Notes under the pieces: model-generated
The model's input: only the letters and a program-made list of their open reading frames with translations
What the model was told of the DNA's origin: nothing
Database searches by the model: none
Origin: JAJCYX01 sp965243825
GTDB taxonomy: Bacteria > Chloroflexota > Dehalococcoidia > Lucifugimonadales > Lucifugimonadaceae
Direction: 5' to 3'
Assembly (NCBI GenBank): GCA_965243825.1
Contig: CBDEVT010000001.1
Location: 1,860,001-1,924,000 of the forward strand
Length of the DNA stretch: 64,000 nt
Position numbers and translations under genes: made by a program
Part shown: in pieces, positions 54,368 through 63,957 of the stretch
Numbering within the stretch: the stretch's first letter is position 1
Layout: every line of letters begins with the position of its first letter

Positions 54368-54754
54368 TCACGGACAGGCACTCTGGATGAGCTGCCCGGT
54401 CGCACCCCAGGTATATCTGCATTTTGTGGGATTTTGGCGCAGGTACTCCGGGTAGAGCACGTCGGGTGACAGAGGGTAATTAACGCTCGAACCATTCTCA
54501 GTAACGGTGATCGCTGCACTGGAAAAGTTGCGTGTGGCTGTTCCAAACCCGGTAACGGTCGGATTGCCTGTCTCAGCCATATAAAGATCCATGGCCGCCT
54601 GAACTCGACCGAACTCGTCGTCATCCGCCGCTGCGCGCGCTGGCGCCACGAATCTTCCGACAGCTGGAATCGCAATTGATGCCAGAGTGGCGATAATTCC
54701 AACCACTACCAGCATCTCAACAAGTGTGAACCCTTTTTGACGCTCTTTTCGCAT
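54368..54754 (-). CDS. Type IV pilin-like protein
   Basis: A 128-residue protein with a class III signal: MRKERQKG then FTLVEMLVVVGIIATLASIA, with cleavage after Gly8 and Glu at mature position 5. The mature helix is followed by a small globular domain with a Cys pair near the end (KCRYTWGATGQLIQSACP) like the C-terminal disulfide loop of pilins. It may form pili or a pseudopilus of a secretion or DNA-uptake system. No assembly genes adjoin it. It is upstream of prfB on the same strand. Confidence 0.88.
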   Translation of the reverse strand: MRKERQKGFTLVEMLVVVGIIATLASIAIPAVGRFVAPARAAADDDEFGRVQAAMDLYMAETGNPTVTGFGTATRNFSSAAITVTENGSSVNYPLSPDVLYPEYLRQNPTKCRYTWGATGQLIQSACP

Positions 54755-54933
54755 ACGTCTGTGGCCTTAGTGGCTTTGTCAAAGTCCTCAAGACCAGATT
54801 AGAAGCACGTGGCAGAAATTAAGGTTGGTGAAAGGTTGCCTAAAGTGTTCGATGGTGCGGGATCGTATGAGAAAAGTGGTGCTTCAGCCAGAACACTCGA
54901 CGTTGCCTCAGTGATATTCTGACTGTTCGGTTA

Positions 54934-55010
54934 CGGGGCATGGCGCAGTCTGGTAGCGCATCCGGCTGGGGGCCGGGAGGTCGCAGGTTCGAATCCTGCT
55001 GCCCCGACCA
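54934..55010 (+). tRNA. tRNA-Pro (anticodon GGG)
   Basis: Acceptor CGGGGCA/TGCCCCG, D arm GCGC/GCGC, anticodon stem TCCGG/CCGGG (one G-T type pair) around loop CTGGGGG, and T arm GCAGG/CCTGC around TTCGAAT give a full cloverleaf, with encoded CCA. The adjacent SpoU methyltransferase gene converges on it six bases away. Confidence 0.96.
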
Positions 55011-55016
55011 TTTTCC

Positions 55017-55592
55017 CTAACGACTCTTCGCATCAGATTCGTGTCGCGACGCGTTCCTGCGCTGTGTCTTTGCTGCTCGGTCGTAGAGAACTATGTTCAC
55101 GGTCATTCCCAGGTTCAGAGACATGACCGTCGGGATCTTCACTTTGATCCTGCACCGGTCTAAGACCTCATCTGAAATAGAACCGTTCTCAGGTCCGAAG
55201 ATGTAGCAAGCCCTTTCGGGATGGACGAACGTGGTCAGATCCACCGCATCCTCGGTGAGTTCAACCGCTACCGGAGTGCAGTCCTCAGGAAGGGCATCGA
55301 AGATATCGTCCACCTGGAGGACCGGAACGTGCTTGTAGGCGCGACCGGGATCAGTCTTTAGCCGCTGAACGTTTATGCTTTTTGCAGCACTGCCGATGAT
55401 GACCATTCTTGCGTTGAAGCAAAGTGCAGCCCGCAACGTGTGTCCGACGTTAACGGTGTCGGTTGGGCTATCCAGAGCTACGCAGCCATAGCCCCGTTCA
55501 GGCAGCGTGGAGGTACGGGTCACATAACGATCGTATCTTCGACGTTTCGGTACCTGGTTAGCAGGCTTGTTCGTCTTTTCTGATTGATCCAT
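55017..55592 (-). CDS. SpoU/TrmH-family RNA methyltransferase
   Basis: A 191-residue SPOUT enzyme. The three family motifs are NVGHTLRAALCFNA (48-61), YIFGPENGSISDEVLD and MSLNLGMTVNIVLYDRA, forming the knotted SAM site. It should 2'-O-methylate a ribose in tRNA or rRNA. The N-terminal and C-terminal ends are basic (KRRRYDRY; RRNASRHESDAKSR), suiting RNA binding. It lacks the long extra domain of larger relatives, so the target cannot be set. Confidence 0.9.
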   Translation of the reverse strand: MDQSEKTNKPANQVPKRRRYDRYVTRTSTLPERGYGCVALDSPTDTVNVGHTLRAALCFNARMVIIGSAAKSINVQRLKTDPGRAYKHVPVLQVDDIFDALPEDCTPVAVELTEDAVDLTTFVHPERACYIFGPENGSISDEVLDRCRIKVKIPTVMSLNLGMTVNIVLYDRAAKTQRRNASRHESDAKSR

Positions 55593-55648
55593 CAGCGCAC
55601 ACTACACCCGCGTCCCTCTTGAGTCTCGCCTGACTCTGAGCACAGTAG

Positions 55649-57067
55649 CTACCCAATAACTGACGGTTTGCGGCAATGCCAGTCCGTGATCTGTTGGTAG
55701 GCATGGCCGATACCGATTAGTCGAGCGTCTTCGAACGCTTTTCCTGAGATCATAAGTCCAATTGGCATGCCGTCTTCGGTGAATCCGCAATTCAGGGACA
55801 TCGATGGTTGTCCAGTCGCGTTGAACACACCCGTGAAATTGGGAAATTCACCACCGGCCTGAGGAATAGCACTGCCTGGTGGTGGGGTCGTTTCGGCAAT
55901 GGTCGGAGTTTGGATAGGGACTGTAGGCGTAACCAATGCGTCCAAGTCTTCCATGGCTTGAGTCATCTGATGACCGAACATTGAGCGGGCGCGTTGGGCG
56001 TGTATGTAGTCGACTGCGGATACTTCGAGACCCGCCTTAAGTCTGTGGCGTACAGCAGGACTGTACTGATTGCCTTTCTCGGCCAGCCTTTTCCGGTGTA
56101 CTGCGGCCGCTTCAGGCAACAGCACGGCAACATTGACAGCCCGTCCAACAGAAACCCATGGCATGGCGACCTCTCGGATTACCGCTCCCTCCCCTTGCAT
56201 CGCCTGGATTGCCGATTCAACTGCAGTTGAAATCTGCGGATCCACTTGATCGAAGAAATAGTCTGATGGGACGCCGATTCGAACCCCTTTCAGTCCCCGA
56301 CCCAGTTCGGCGCCATAGTCTGAGATTGAGTGGCGAGAGCTTGCAGGATCGTTGGAGTCGAAACCTGCCATCGCGTTCATCATCAATGCGCAATCGGCAG
56401 CCGTTCGGCACATCGGGCCCACGTGATCCGAGCTCCAGCTGAGATCCATTACGCCATGACGAGAGACGAGTCCGTAAGTAGGCTTTAGTCCGGTGATACC
56501 GCAGGCAGCTGCTGGCATTCGTACTGATCCGCCAGTATCCGTGCCAATTGCCATGGCAGCGGCACCGCTGGCCACGGACGCCGCTGAGCCGCTACTTGAG
56601 CCGGCGGCTACTCGTTCGGTATTCCAGGGATTCTTAACGTCACCGGTGTGCGGGTTGACGCTGGAGAAACCGAACGCGAACTCGACGAGATTTAACTTTC
56701 CCGTCAACAGAGCACCGGCCGCTCGAAGCCTCTTCGCAACGGTGGAGTCAGTCTTGGCTTCCACTCGTTCAGTCGCAGCCGAACCACCTGTGGTGATCTT
56801 GCCTTTAACGTCAACCAGATCCTTAAGACCAACCGGGATGCCGTGCAACGGGCTCTTAGCCCCGTATTTGCGGATCTCACCCTCTGCGGATTCGGCTCCA
56901 GCGATCAATTCACTTTCGAATATCTCCAGATACGCATTAAGCTCAGGTTGAACAAACTCGATCCGCTGTAGCGTCGCGTTTACGAGGTCGACAGGTGACA
57001 GTTCACCAGCCGATATCATTCTTGAAAGATCAGTGACTGGTCTGAGAAGCAGATCTGTGTCGCTCAC
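55649..57067 (-). CDS. Amidase (amidase-signature family)
   Basis: A 472-residue amidase-signature enzyme. The catalytic Lys lies in GIPVGLKDLVDVKG, the linker loop is AAGSSSGSAASVASG, and the nucleophile Ser is in GTDTGGSVRMPAA. It resembles GatA, which is coded 5 kb away, but a separate enzyme is likely here because no gatB or gatC adjoins and the sequence differs. It would hydrolyse an amide in the cytosol; the substrate is unknown. It is divergent from argS. Confidence 0.9.
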   Translation of the reverse strand: MSDTDLLLRPVTDLSRMISAGELSPVDLVNATLQRIEFVQPELNAYLEIFESELIAGAESAEGEIRKYGAKSPLHGIPVGLKDLVDVKGKITTGGSAATERVEAKTDSTVAKRLRAAGALLTGKLNLVEFAFGFSSVNPHTGDVKNPWNTERVAAGSSSGSAASVASGAAAMAIGTDTGGSVRMPAAACGITGLKPTYGLVSRHGVMDLSWSSDHVGPMCRTAADCALMMNAMAGFDSNDPASSRHSISDYGAELGRGLKGVRIGVPSDYFFDQVDPQISTAVESAIQAMQGEGAVIREVAMPWVSVGRAVNVAVLLPEAAAVHRKRLAEKGNQYSPAVRHRLKAGLEVSAVDYIHAQRARSMFGHQMTQAMEDLDALVTPTVPIQTPTIAETTPPPGSAIPQAGGEFPNFTGVFNATGQPSMSLNCGFTEDGMPIGLMISGKAFEDARLIGIGHAYQQITDWHCRKPSVIG

Positions 57068-57386
57068 TTAGGCCCGGTCTCCCCGCCCTGTTGCAGAGGC
57101 AATCGTGAAAGTTGCGCCGGTTGAAAGACTGCTGCAGGCTCCCAGTCTTCTACGTCCAGTTCGCTCAGGCTTTCTACAGCCGGATAACCCGGCGCAACCG
57201 ATTTCGCAGTGTTTTCGGATTCAGCCATCCAGCACTCCCTTTGATTCGTCCCGAAGCACGCGGTTAAAAACGCCCACTCGGCAGTCGATGTGTTCAGTAT
57301 CCTCAGTCCTTTTCAGAACAGGTCAAACATCAACGTCGCCGAGTATAGCCACAGTTGGTAGAGGCAGTGCTAACCTGAATGGCCCC
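57068..57386. other. Divergent gap between amidase and argS
   Basis: About 320 bases with no supported gene. A rightward frame from 57105 runs in frame into argS, but its first 94 codons encode no conserved sequence. The promoters of both genes should be here; no box is clear enough to mark. Confidence 0.45.
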
Positions 57387-59057
57387 ATGAGAACATCTGA
57401 AGCAATATCGAGCCTAGTTACCGAGGCTCTGGCAGCGGCGCAGCAATCCGGTTCGTTGCCAGCGGCCGGTGACGTCGAAATCGTGATCGAAAAACCCAAG
57501 CTAGCAGAGCACGGTGACTTCAGTTCCTCCGTTGCGTTGTCTCTAGCCAGAGTGATGCGGATGGCACCACTCGCAATCGCTGAACAGATCGCTGCTCACA
57601 TGCCGGAAAGTCCGCTCATCGGCAGTGTCTCAGCAGCCCCTCCCGGTTTCGTCAACGTTGCGCTCTCAGAGTCGTGGCTTGTGGGCCAGATCGATGAAAT
57701 CCTGACTCGCGGTTCGCTTTATGGCAATGTCGACGAAGGAAACGGCGAGAAAGTCCAGGTCGAGTTCGTTTCGGTAAATCCGACGGGACCTCTTCACGTT
57801 GGTCACGCGCGTGGTGCAGTCCTTGGATCAGGGATAGCCAGCGTTCTCTCAGCTGCCGGATACGAAGTACAGCGCGAGTACTACGTAAACGATGCTGGAG
57901 CACAGATGCGAGTGTTCTACGACACTCTCTATGCCCGCTTCATGCAGGCGGCTGGCAAGGATGTACCGCTGCCGGATCCATCGTATCCAGGCGAGTACTT
58001 AGCGGACCTCGCTAAAGAGATTTTTGCTGCGAACGGTGATCTCGCTGATGCGAGCAAGCAAGAGGTTATGGAAGCAATCTCACCGATTGCGTTGCAACAA
58101 ACTCTTTCTGAGATACGTGGTGTACTTGGCTCGCTGAGAATCGAGTACGACAACTGGTTTTATGAATCGTCGCTTACAAGCTCAGGAACATTGCAGAAGA
58201 CGCTTGATCTGCTGGAAAAGAATGGCTATCTGATCGAGAAGGACGGAGCGCGCTGGTTCAAATCGACTGCGTTCGGTGAGGATGAAGACGATGTGGTCAT
58301 ACGTAGTGGTGACCAGATCCCGACCTATTTCGGGACCGACCTCGCGTACCACTACGATAAATTCCTTGGTAGGAAGTTTGATCGGGTTATCAATGTGTGG
58401 GGCGCCGATCATCATGGTCATGTGAGTCGCCTCAAGGCTGCCGTTAAGGCGCTTGGTGGTGACCCGGAAAACTTGACGATCATCCTGAATCAGATCGTTA
58501 GCTTCAAGAATGAGGGCGAGACTGTTCGGTTCAGCAAACGAAAAGGCAACATCGTCACCGTAGAGGAGCTAGTTGAAGAAGTCGGGGCGGACGCCTGTCG
58601 GTTTATCTTCCTGAGCAGGACGGCGAACGCCCAGATGGAATTTGATCTTGCACTTGCGGCAAAGCAATCTTCAGAGAACCCTGTCTACTACGTTCAATAC
58701 GCCCATGCTCGACTCGCGGCAATCCAGCGAAACGCCCTAGAGCACGGGATCAACTCGGATGGTGCCGATCTTTCGCTGTTGACTCATGCCGCCGAACTCG
58801 ACCTGTTGAGGCGACTGACCGATTTACCAGACGTGGTCTACAGGTCGGCGAAGAACCTTGAGCCACACCATCTGCCTTTCTACGCAATGGACCTGGCGAA
58901 AAGTCTTCAGAGGTTCTATGAGCAGTGCAAGGTGATCTCGACGGAGCCAGGCGAGCTTGCGGTATCGAAAGCAAGATTGAAACTTGTTGAGACTGCGAAA
59001 ACAGTTTTCGCCAGGACACTCGACCTCATGGGAATGTCTGCTCCCGAGCGGATGTAG
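57387..59057 (+). CDS. argS: Arginyl-tRNA synthetase
   Basis: A 556-residue class I synthetase from ATG at 57387; this start matches the usual beginning of the Arg-specific N-terminal domain. The HIGH motif is HVGHARG inside SVNPTGPLHVGHARGAVLGS, and the KMSK equivalent is FSKRKGNIVTVEELV, as in many ArgS proteins that lack a standard KMSK. The DALR anticodon-binding domain follows (LPFYAMDLAKSLQRFYEQCK, trimmed). It charges tRNA-Arg. It converges with the gamma carbonic anhydrase gene. Confidence 0.96.
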   Translation: MRTSEAISSLVTEALAAAQQSGSLPAAGDVEIVIEKPKLAEHGDFSSSVALSLARVMRMAPLAIAEQIAAHMPESPLIGSVSAAPPGFVNVALSESWLVGQIDEILTRGSLYGNVDEGNGEKVQVEFVSVNPTGPLHVGHARGAVLGSGIASVLSAAGYEVQREYYVNDAGAQMRVFYDTLYARFMQAAGKDVPLPDPSYPGEYLADLAKEIFAANGDLADASKQEVMEAISPIALQQTLSEIRGVLGSLRIEYDNWFYESSLTSSGTLQKTLDLLEKNGYLIEKDGARWFKSTAFGEDEDDVVIRSGDQIPTYFGTDLAYHYDKFLGRKFDRVINVWGADHHGHVSRLKAAVKALGGDPENLTIILNQIVSFKNEGETVRFSKRKGNIVTVEELVEEVGADACRFIFLSRTANAQMEFDLALAAKQSSENPVYYVQYAHARLAAIQRNALEHGINSDGADLSLLTHAAELDLLRRLTDLPDVVYRSAKNLEPHHLPFYAMDLAKSLQRFYEQCKVISTEPGELAVSKARLKLVETAKTVFARTLDLMGMSAPERM

Positions 59058-59076
59058 ACCAGAGCCTTCGCTGCCG

Positions 59077-59592
59077 CTACTCGAAATGGCCTTCTGCACG
59101 GTAGCGAGCGATCCTTTTCACATATGACTCAGCTGCGCGCCGTTGCAGCTCAGCGTGCCGGTCGCGGATTTTTCCGAGTGCCTTACCTGGAGTCCCTCGA
59201 ATCAAGGACTTTTCCGGGAAAACAGTGTTTTCCGTGATAGTAGAGCCGGCTGCAACCAGGCATCCTTTACCCAGGACAACACCGTCATTGATCGTTGAGC
59301 CGTTTCCTATCAGGGAACCATCACCGATGTCTCGTGCGTGACACACAACACCATGGCCGATGGTTACCCCGCTGCCGACCCACGCGTCCGCATCGGCGTG
59401 CAGAACCGAATTGTCTTGTACGTTGCTGCCCTCACCGATCGTGATGCGACCGCTATCAGCTCTAATGACGGCGCCGGGCCAGATGCTGGACCGAGGGCCG
59501 ATCACGACATCGCCGATGATGTATGCGGCTTCGCTGACGAACGCTTCAGGATCGACCTGTGGGGACTTGCCGCCGAGACTTCTGAGTGTCAT
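59077..59592 (-). CDS. Gamma carbonic anhydrase-like hexapeptide protein
   Basis: A 171-residue left-handed beta-helix protein with repeated [LIV]-G-x-x-x-x motifs (YIIGDVVIGPRSSIWPGAVI and so on). The zinc-binding His of the gamma class are visible in NSVLHADA and IGHGVVCHA, so it may be an active or ancestral carbonic anhydrase trimer. Its ATG overlaps the stop of the lipoprotein gene (ATGA), the last step of a gatC-gatA-lipoprotein-anhydrase operon. Confidence 0.9.
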   Translation of the reverse strand: MTLRSLGGKSPQVDPEAFVSEAAYIIGDVVIGPRSSIWPGAVIRADSGRITIGEGSNVQDNSVLHADADAWVGSGVTIGHGVVCHARDIGDGSLIGNGSTINDGVVLGKGCLVAAGSTITENTVFPEKSLIRGTPGKALGKIRDRHAELQRRAAESYVKRIARYRAEGHFE

Positions 59593-60008
59593 GGCAAACT
59601 TGGGAAGCTGAGGTCGAGGGACACGAATTTCGGTTCAAGAGATGCGCTGAATATGTACGTTTCCTCAGCCTGTACGTTCGGCCCGTCTGGATGACCTAGA
59701 TGGAAAGTTATTTCCCGGCCAACGTCTTCAGTACTTGTCGGCGCAACAGAGACGTTTATGTACTCCCCCGGACGAATGCTGTTATTGAAGGGGCCTCGGC
59801 CATTACCGAGGCGAGCGAATATCGGCACTCCCTGTGGTCCGGGCTCGCCAGCTACCGTGAAAGTTCCGTCAAAGATGTAAGGGAACGAGATAGGTCCTGA
59901 AGGGGTCGGAGTTGGGTCTGGCTTATCACTTGCACAGGCAGCTGCAGAGACAATGAGCAGTGCGATTGGTACTAGTATGAGCCCTCTGCTTCCTCGAAAT
60001 CTGATCAA
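59589..60008 (-). CDS. Lipoprotein, beta-rich, hypothetical
   Basis: A 139-residue protein from TTG at 60008, which overlaps the gatA stop (TTGA). The signal peptide ends VSAAAC (Cys25), followed by a linker DKPDPTPTPSGP much like those of the element's lipoproteins, and a beta-rich domain (FTVAGEPGPQGVPIFARL). No family is recognised. It would be anchored outside the cytoplasmic membrane although it is embedded in a tRNA-amidation operon. Confidence 0.75.
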   Translation of the reverse strand: MIRFRGSRGLILVPIALLIVSAAACASDKPDPTPTPSGPISFPYIFDGTFTVAGEPGPQGVPIFARLGNGRGPFNNSIRPGEYINVSVAPTSTEDVGREITFHLGHPDGPNVQAEETYIFSASLEPKFVSLDLSFPSLP

Positions 60009-61489
60009 AGCGGCGGGTGTCTCCTGTGCCAGTCCGTCGCCTGCTCATAGGCGTGTGCAACTTGTAGCACTGTCTGATCACCGAATTGAGGCCCTACGAT
60101 CTGAAGTCCGACGGGCATATCTTCTGAGAATCCGCATGGAACTGAAATCCCCGGCAGGCCGGCGATGTTCGCCGGAATGGTGCATACGTCGGCAAGGTAC
60201 ATCTGAAGCGGGTCGTCCATCTTGGCACCTATTTCGAAGGCGACGGAAGGAGAGGTTGGTGTGACGAGAGCGTCGTACTTCTCGAACGCTTCTGCAAATT
60301 CCCGTCGTATCAGAGTCCTGACCTGTTGGGCTTTTTTGTAATAGGCATCGTAGTAGCCGGACGAAAGTGCATACGTGCCAATTAAGATGCGCCGTTTTAC
60401 TTCGTCACCGAACAGTTCGCCTCGGCTATGCGCGCTGAGTTCAGCCGCTGTGTTTCCCTTTTCAGACGCCGAGCCGTACTTGACACCGTCGTAGCGCGAT
60501 AGGTTTGCTGAAGCTTCAGACGGAGCAATGATGTAGTAGACCGCAACTGCCTCGTCAGTGAGAGGAAGAGAAATTTCATCTATTGCGGCACCTAAAGACC
60601 GTAACTCCTCAACGGCTTCCTCAAAGGCTTGCCGAACTCCCGGCTGAATACCCTCTACGAGGTACTCGCGTGGCACCGCGAGACGCATACCCTCGATCGA
60701 TTCACCGAGCCTTGCTCCGAAATCATCGAATGGAGCTTTTACGGATGTTGAATCCCTGTGGTCATGGGACGCAATTACGTTGAGTGTGTCGGAGCAATCG
60801 CGAACGTCTCGTGTGATTGGACCAATCTGATCTAATGAACTGGCAAATGCGATGAGTCCGTATCGACTGACAAGACCGTAAGTTGGTTTCATTCCAACGA
60901 CACCACACAGCGCCGCCGGCTGCCTGACCGAGCCACCGGTATCTGAACCAAGTGCAACGACACATTCCCCGGCTGCTACCGCGGCTGCCGCTCCACCGGA
61001 ACTCCCACCAGGAACCCGATTCGTGTCCCATGGATTCTTGACTGTCCCGAACGCCGAATGCTCATTCGAGGATCCCATGGCGAATTCGTCGAGGTTGCCT
61101 TTGCCAACGATGATTGCACCAGCTTCCGTAAGCCGGGACACTACCTCTGCGTCGAATGGAGGAACATAGCCGCCGAGTATCTTGGAAGCTGCGGTCGTTT
61201 CTGTACCGGCTGTTGAGATGTTGTCTTTGACCATCACCGGTACACCGGTTAGTGGTCCTGGTTGGGGACCGGAACCCCGGAGGCGCATATCCGCCTCATC
61301 GGCCGCTCTAGTCGCCGCGTCGTCGTTGGTTCTCAGAAACGCGTTTAAGCCGGAGTCTACTTCTGAGATCCTCGATAGAGCAGATTTTGTGAGCTCTACC
61401 GCAGACAGGTCTCTGCTATCGAGCATCTGACGGATCTCATGAGCCGTTAAGTAGTTGGTGTTTGGAGAGGGAGTGGTTCGGTTGACCAA
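60005..61489 (-). CDS. gatA: Asp/Glu-tRNA amidotransferase subunit A
   Basis: A 494-residue GatA from TTG at 61489, four bases after gatC. The triad is visible: Lys in GVPVMVKDNIST, Ser in GGSSGGAAAAVA and the nucleophilic Ser in GSDTGGSVRQPAAL. It hydrolyses glutamine and passes ammonia to GatB for converting Glu-tRNA-Gln (or Asp-tRNA-Asn) to the amide. The gatB gene is not in the window. The downstream lipoprotein and gamma carbonic anhydrase genes are coupled to it by overlaps. Confidence 0.96.
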   Translation of the reverse strand: MVNRTTPSPNTNYLTAHEIRQMLDSRDLSAVELTKSALSRISEVDSGLNAFLRTNDDAATRAADEADMRLRGSGPQPGPLTGVPVMVKDNISTAGTETTAASKILGGYVPPFDAEVVSRLTEAGAIIVGKGNLDEFAMGSSNEHSAFGTVKNPWDTNRVPGGSSGGAAAAVAAGECVVALGSDTGGSVRQPAALCGVVGMKPTYGLVSRYGLIAFASSLDQIGPITRDVRDCSDTLNVIASHDHRDSTSVKAPFDDFGARLGESIEGMRLAVPREYLVEGIQPGVRQAFEEAVEELRSLGAAIDEISLPLTDEAVAVYYIIAPSEASANLSRYDGVKYGSASEKGNTAAELSAHSRGELFGDEVKRRILIGTYALSSGYYDAYYKKAQQVRTLIRREFAEAFEKYDALVTPTSPSVAFEIGAKMDDPLQMYLADVCTIPANIAGLPGISVPCGFSEDMPVGLQIVGPQFGDQTVLQVAHAYEQATDWHRRHPPL

Positions 61490-61493
61490 TTGC

Positions 61494-61784
61494 TTAGTCC
61501 ATCACGGCTTTTACTCTAATGAACTCGCCACTCGAGGCAGGTGCGTTCCCAATCACCTGCTCCCTTTCCAGTGCCTTGTCCGCCTCATCCGATCGCATCA
61601 CAGTGCTTGACTCCGTGGCATGGCCAGTCGGTTCAACGTTCGAACAGTCGATTCGTTGCAATGACTGAACGTGTTGAAGAATTCCCGTCAACTGGTGACG
61701 ATACTTCTCAACTTCATCGTCCGTTAGGTAAAGACTGGCGAGCCGGGCGACATAGCGAACTTCGTCGGCTGAAAGAGATTCCAT
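61494..61784 (-). CDS. gatC: Asp/Glu-tRNA amidotransferase subunit C
   Basis: A 96-residue GatC: SADEVRYVARLASLYLTDDE at the start, QLTGILQHVQSLQRIDCSNVEPT in the middle and SSGEFIRVKAVMD at the end, all typical. It wraps around GatA and GatB and stabilises the amidotransferase. It is the first gene of the gatC-gatA-lipoprotein-anhydrase operon, read leftwards from the gap before pyrG. Confidence 0.93.
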   Translation of the reverse strand: MESLSADEVRYVARLASLYLTDDEVEKYRHQLTGILQHVQSLQRIDCSNVEPTGHATESSTVMRSDEADKALEREQVIGNAPASSGEFIRVKAVMD

Positions 61785-62203
61785 GGCATTCGATTGATTC
61801 GGTTCGTAGAACTTCTTGTGGGATGGTCACACCTGTGTAACTAGCGCGACAGTACCCGGAAATTGGACACGGTAAGAAATCCGATTAAGGAATAGCGACG
61901 TCGAGTCTACCAAACAGTCTCTTGGTTACTACCTGCGGCTCTCCAGTGATAGGAACGGGGGTCGCAATCGAATCCGGATTGACACTGATGAAAATCCCAC
62001 CCTAGAATCAGACATCCCGCTTATCACACCTGCTATCTCAGGCTGTGTTGCGGTTGGACTTTGGAGAGGTTCGCTATCAGTTCAGTTCTTACTCCTGAAC
62101 TCACATTGCAGTCGGGATCGCAATCACGAGACCCGGACGTAACTACCGCTCCCTCCCCGCAACGTTCCTTTTTCAATCTCTGGGCATCTCTGGCAGGTAG
62201 GCA
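61785..62203. promoter_or_regulatory. Gap before pyrG with a strong promoter
   Basis: Rightward -35 TTGACA (61979-61984), an 18-base spacer and -10 TAGAAT (62003-62008) form a good promoter for pyrG, about 185 bases before its start. The first ten bases TTGACACTGA are the same as at the 16S promoter. The leftward gatC promoter should also lie here but is not clear. No gene is supported in the gap. Confidence 0.65.
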
Positions 62204-63898
62204 TTGACCCGTTATATTTTTGTGACCGGTGGGGTCGTCAGTTCGTTGGGTAAAGGCATTGCCGCCGCATCGATAGGGCGGATGTTGAAGAGCCGTGGCC
62301 TCAGCGTTTCAGTCTTGAAGTTGGACCCCTACCTCAATGTCGATCCAGGGACAATGTCACCGTATCAACATGGCGAAGTGTTTGTGACTATTGATGGATC
62401 CGAGACAGACCTCGACCTTGGCCACTACGAACGTTTCATTGACGTCGAGTTGACTTCGCTATCTAACGTCACCGCTGGTCAGATCTACACGGAGATAATC
62501 GGCAAAGAGCGTTCAGGTATCTACCTTGGCGGTACGATCCAGATCATTCCCCACGTGACTGATGCCATCAAGGGCCATATCAAGGCACTGGCCGAACAAT
62601 CAGGCGCAGACGTGATCCTTGTTGAGGTCGGAGGGACCGTAGGGGACATCGAGGGTCAGCCGTTCCTGGAGGCGATCCGGCAGGTCCGAGGTGATGTTGG
62701 CAGGGCGAACACCTTTTATATACACGTGACATTGCTCCCCTTCCTGGGATCAACAAAAGAGTTGAAGACCAAGCCGACACAACATAGTGTCCAAGCATTG
62801 CGGAGCATGGGTGTCCACCCAGACGCCATTATCGGTCGAGCTGATCATGAAGTTGACCAGGATGTGAAAGACAAGATCGCAAGGTTCTGCGACGTAAGCT
62901 CAGAAAACGTATTCGGACTACCGACTCTGGATAGTGTGTACAAGGTGCCTCTATATCTGGAGGAGCAGGGCGTTGGCTCAACTATTTCAGATGCATTGAA
63001 GTTGCCCGAAACTGAGCCAGATCTCGCGTACTGGCGGCATATTGCTGAGATAGAGGACGATGAAGAAGACGAACTCAGGATCGCAGTCGTCGGAAAATAT
63101 GTCGAACTGCACGATTCCTATCTGTCAGTAGCCGAAGCACTCAGGCATGCCGGATTCCATCATGGTCGCAAAGTAGAAATCGATTGGATCTCATCAGAAG
63201 AGATAGAAGAGCACGGTCCTGAAAAGCTGCTTTCTTCTGCGGTTGGGATTCTCGTGCCAGGTGGATTCGGCCCACGTGGTGTAGAAGGAATGATCGCAGC
63301 CGCAAACTATGCGCGATCCCGAAAGATCCCATACCTCGGACTTTGCCTTGGTATGCAGGTCATGGTCATTGAGTATGCACGGAATGAGCTTGGGCTATCT
63401 AATGCTAACTCGCTGGAACTGAATCCCGAGACCTCTGATCCTGTGATCAGCATCATGGAGGGTCAAGAAAATCTCGTCGATACCGGCGGGACTATGAGGC
63501 TCGGTCAGTATCCATGCCAGTTAAGAGAAGGCACGCGTGCGCGAGACGCATATGGGACAGAACTTGTTCAAGAGCGGCATCGGCACCGGTACGAATACAA
63601 CAACGACTACCGAATCCGATTTGAGGAAGCTGGATTAGTTGCTAGTGGTACCGCTCCGGATGATTCACTGGTTGAGATCACGGAGGTATATGGTCATCCG
63701 TTCATGGTAGGAAGCCAGTTTCATCCTGAGTTTGCATCACGGCCTGAGAAAGCTCATCCACTTTTCCGAGAGTTTGTCGGTGCGGCCTGTCAGGTTCTAC
63801 CGGAAGGTGGGCAATACGAGCTACCAGCCGCCCAGGTCTCTGACGAGAACGACATGATGAACAGGGAAATCGATCAACTAGCCCGGGTAGAGGAGTAG
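62204..63898 (+). CDS. pyrG: CTP synthase
   Basis: A 564-residue CTP synthase. The start is TTG at 62204 with AGGTAGG upstream, giving MTRYIFVTGGVVSSLGKGIA (P-loop-like GVVSSLGKG). The synthase domain has PYLNVDPGTMSPYQHGEV. The glutaminase domain has the nucleophile YLGLCLGMQ and the C-terminal SQFHPEFASRP. It amidates UTP to CTP with ammonia from glutamine. It is transcribed alone from the promoter near 62000. Confidence 0.97.
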   Translation: MTRYIFVTGGVVSSLGKGIAAASIGRMLKSRGLSVSVLKLDPYLNVDPGTMSPYQHGEVFVTIDGSETDLDLGHYERFIDVELTSLSNVTAGQIYTEIIGKERSGIYLGGTIQIIPHVTDAIKGHIKALAEQSGADVILVEVGGTVGDIEGQPFLEAIRQVRGDVGRANTFYIHVTLLPFLGSTKELKTKPTQHSVQALRSMGVHPDAIIGRADHEVDQDVKDKIARFCDVSSENVFGLPTLDSVYKVPLYLEEQGVGSTISDALKLPETEPDLAYWRHIAEIEDDEEDELRIAVVGKYVELHDSYLSVAEALRHAGFHHGRKVEIDWISSEEIEEHGPEKLLSSAVGILVPGGFGPRGVEGMIAAANYARSRKIPYLGLCLGMQVMVIEYARNELGLSNANSLELNPETSDPVISIMEGQENLVDTGGTMRLGQYPCQLREGTRARDAYGTELVQERHRHRYEYNNDYRIRFEEAGLVASGTAPDDSLVEITEVYGHPFMVGSQFHPEFASRPEKAHPLFREFVGAACQVLPEGGQYELPAAQVSDENDMMNREIDQLARVEE

Positions 63899-63928
63899 AA
63901 AACGGTCGAATAGCGCAATGACAGACTA

Positions 63929-63957
63929 TTGTTGATGCTGAATTCGCTTGGTATAGT
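63929..63957 (+). promoter_or_regulatory. Possible promoter for the next gene
   Basis: TTGTTG (63929-63934), a 17-base spacer and TATAGT (63952-63957) match sigma-70 boxes. An inverted repeat, gaggatt and aatcctc, follows near 63964-63998. The gene it would serve lies beyond the window. Confidence 0.4.

Noticed and set aside
57105..57386. N-terminal extension of argS by 94 codons
   Set aside because: The added sequence is unlike any ArgS and covers the divergent promoter gap; ATG 57387 fits the family's usual start.
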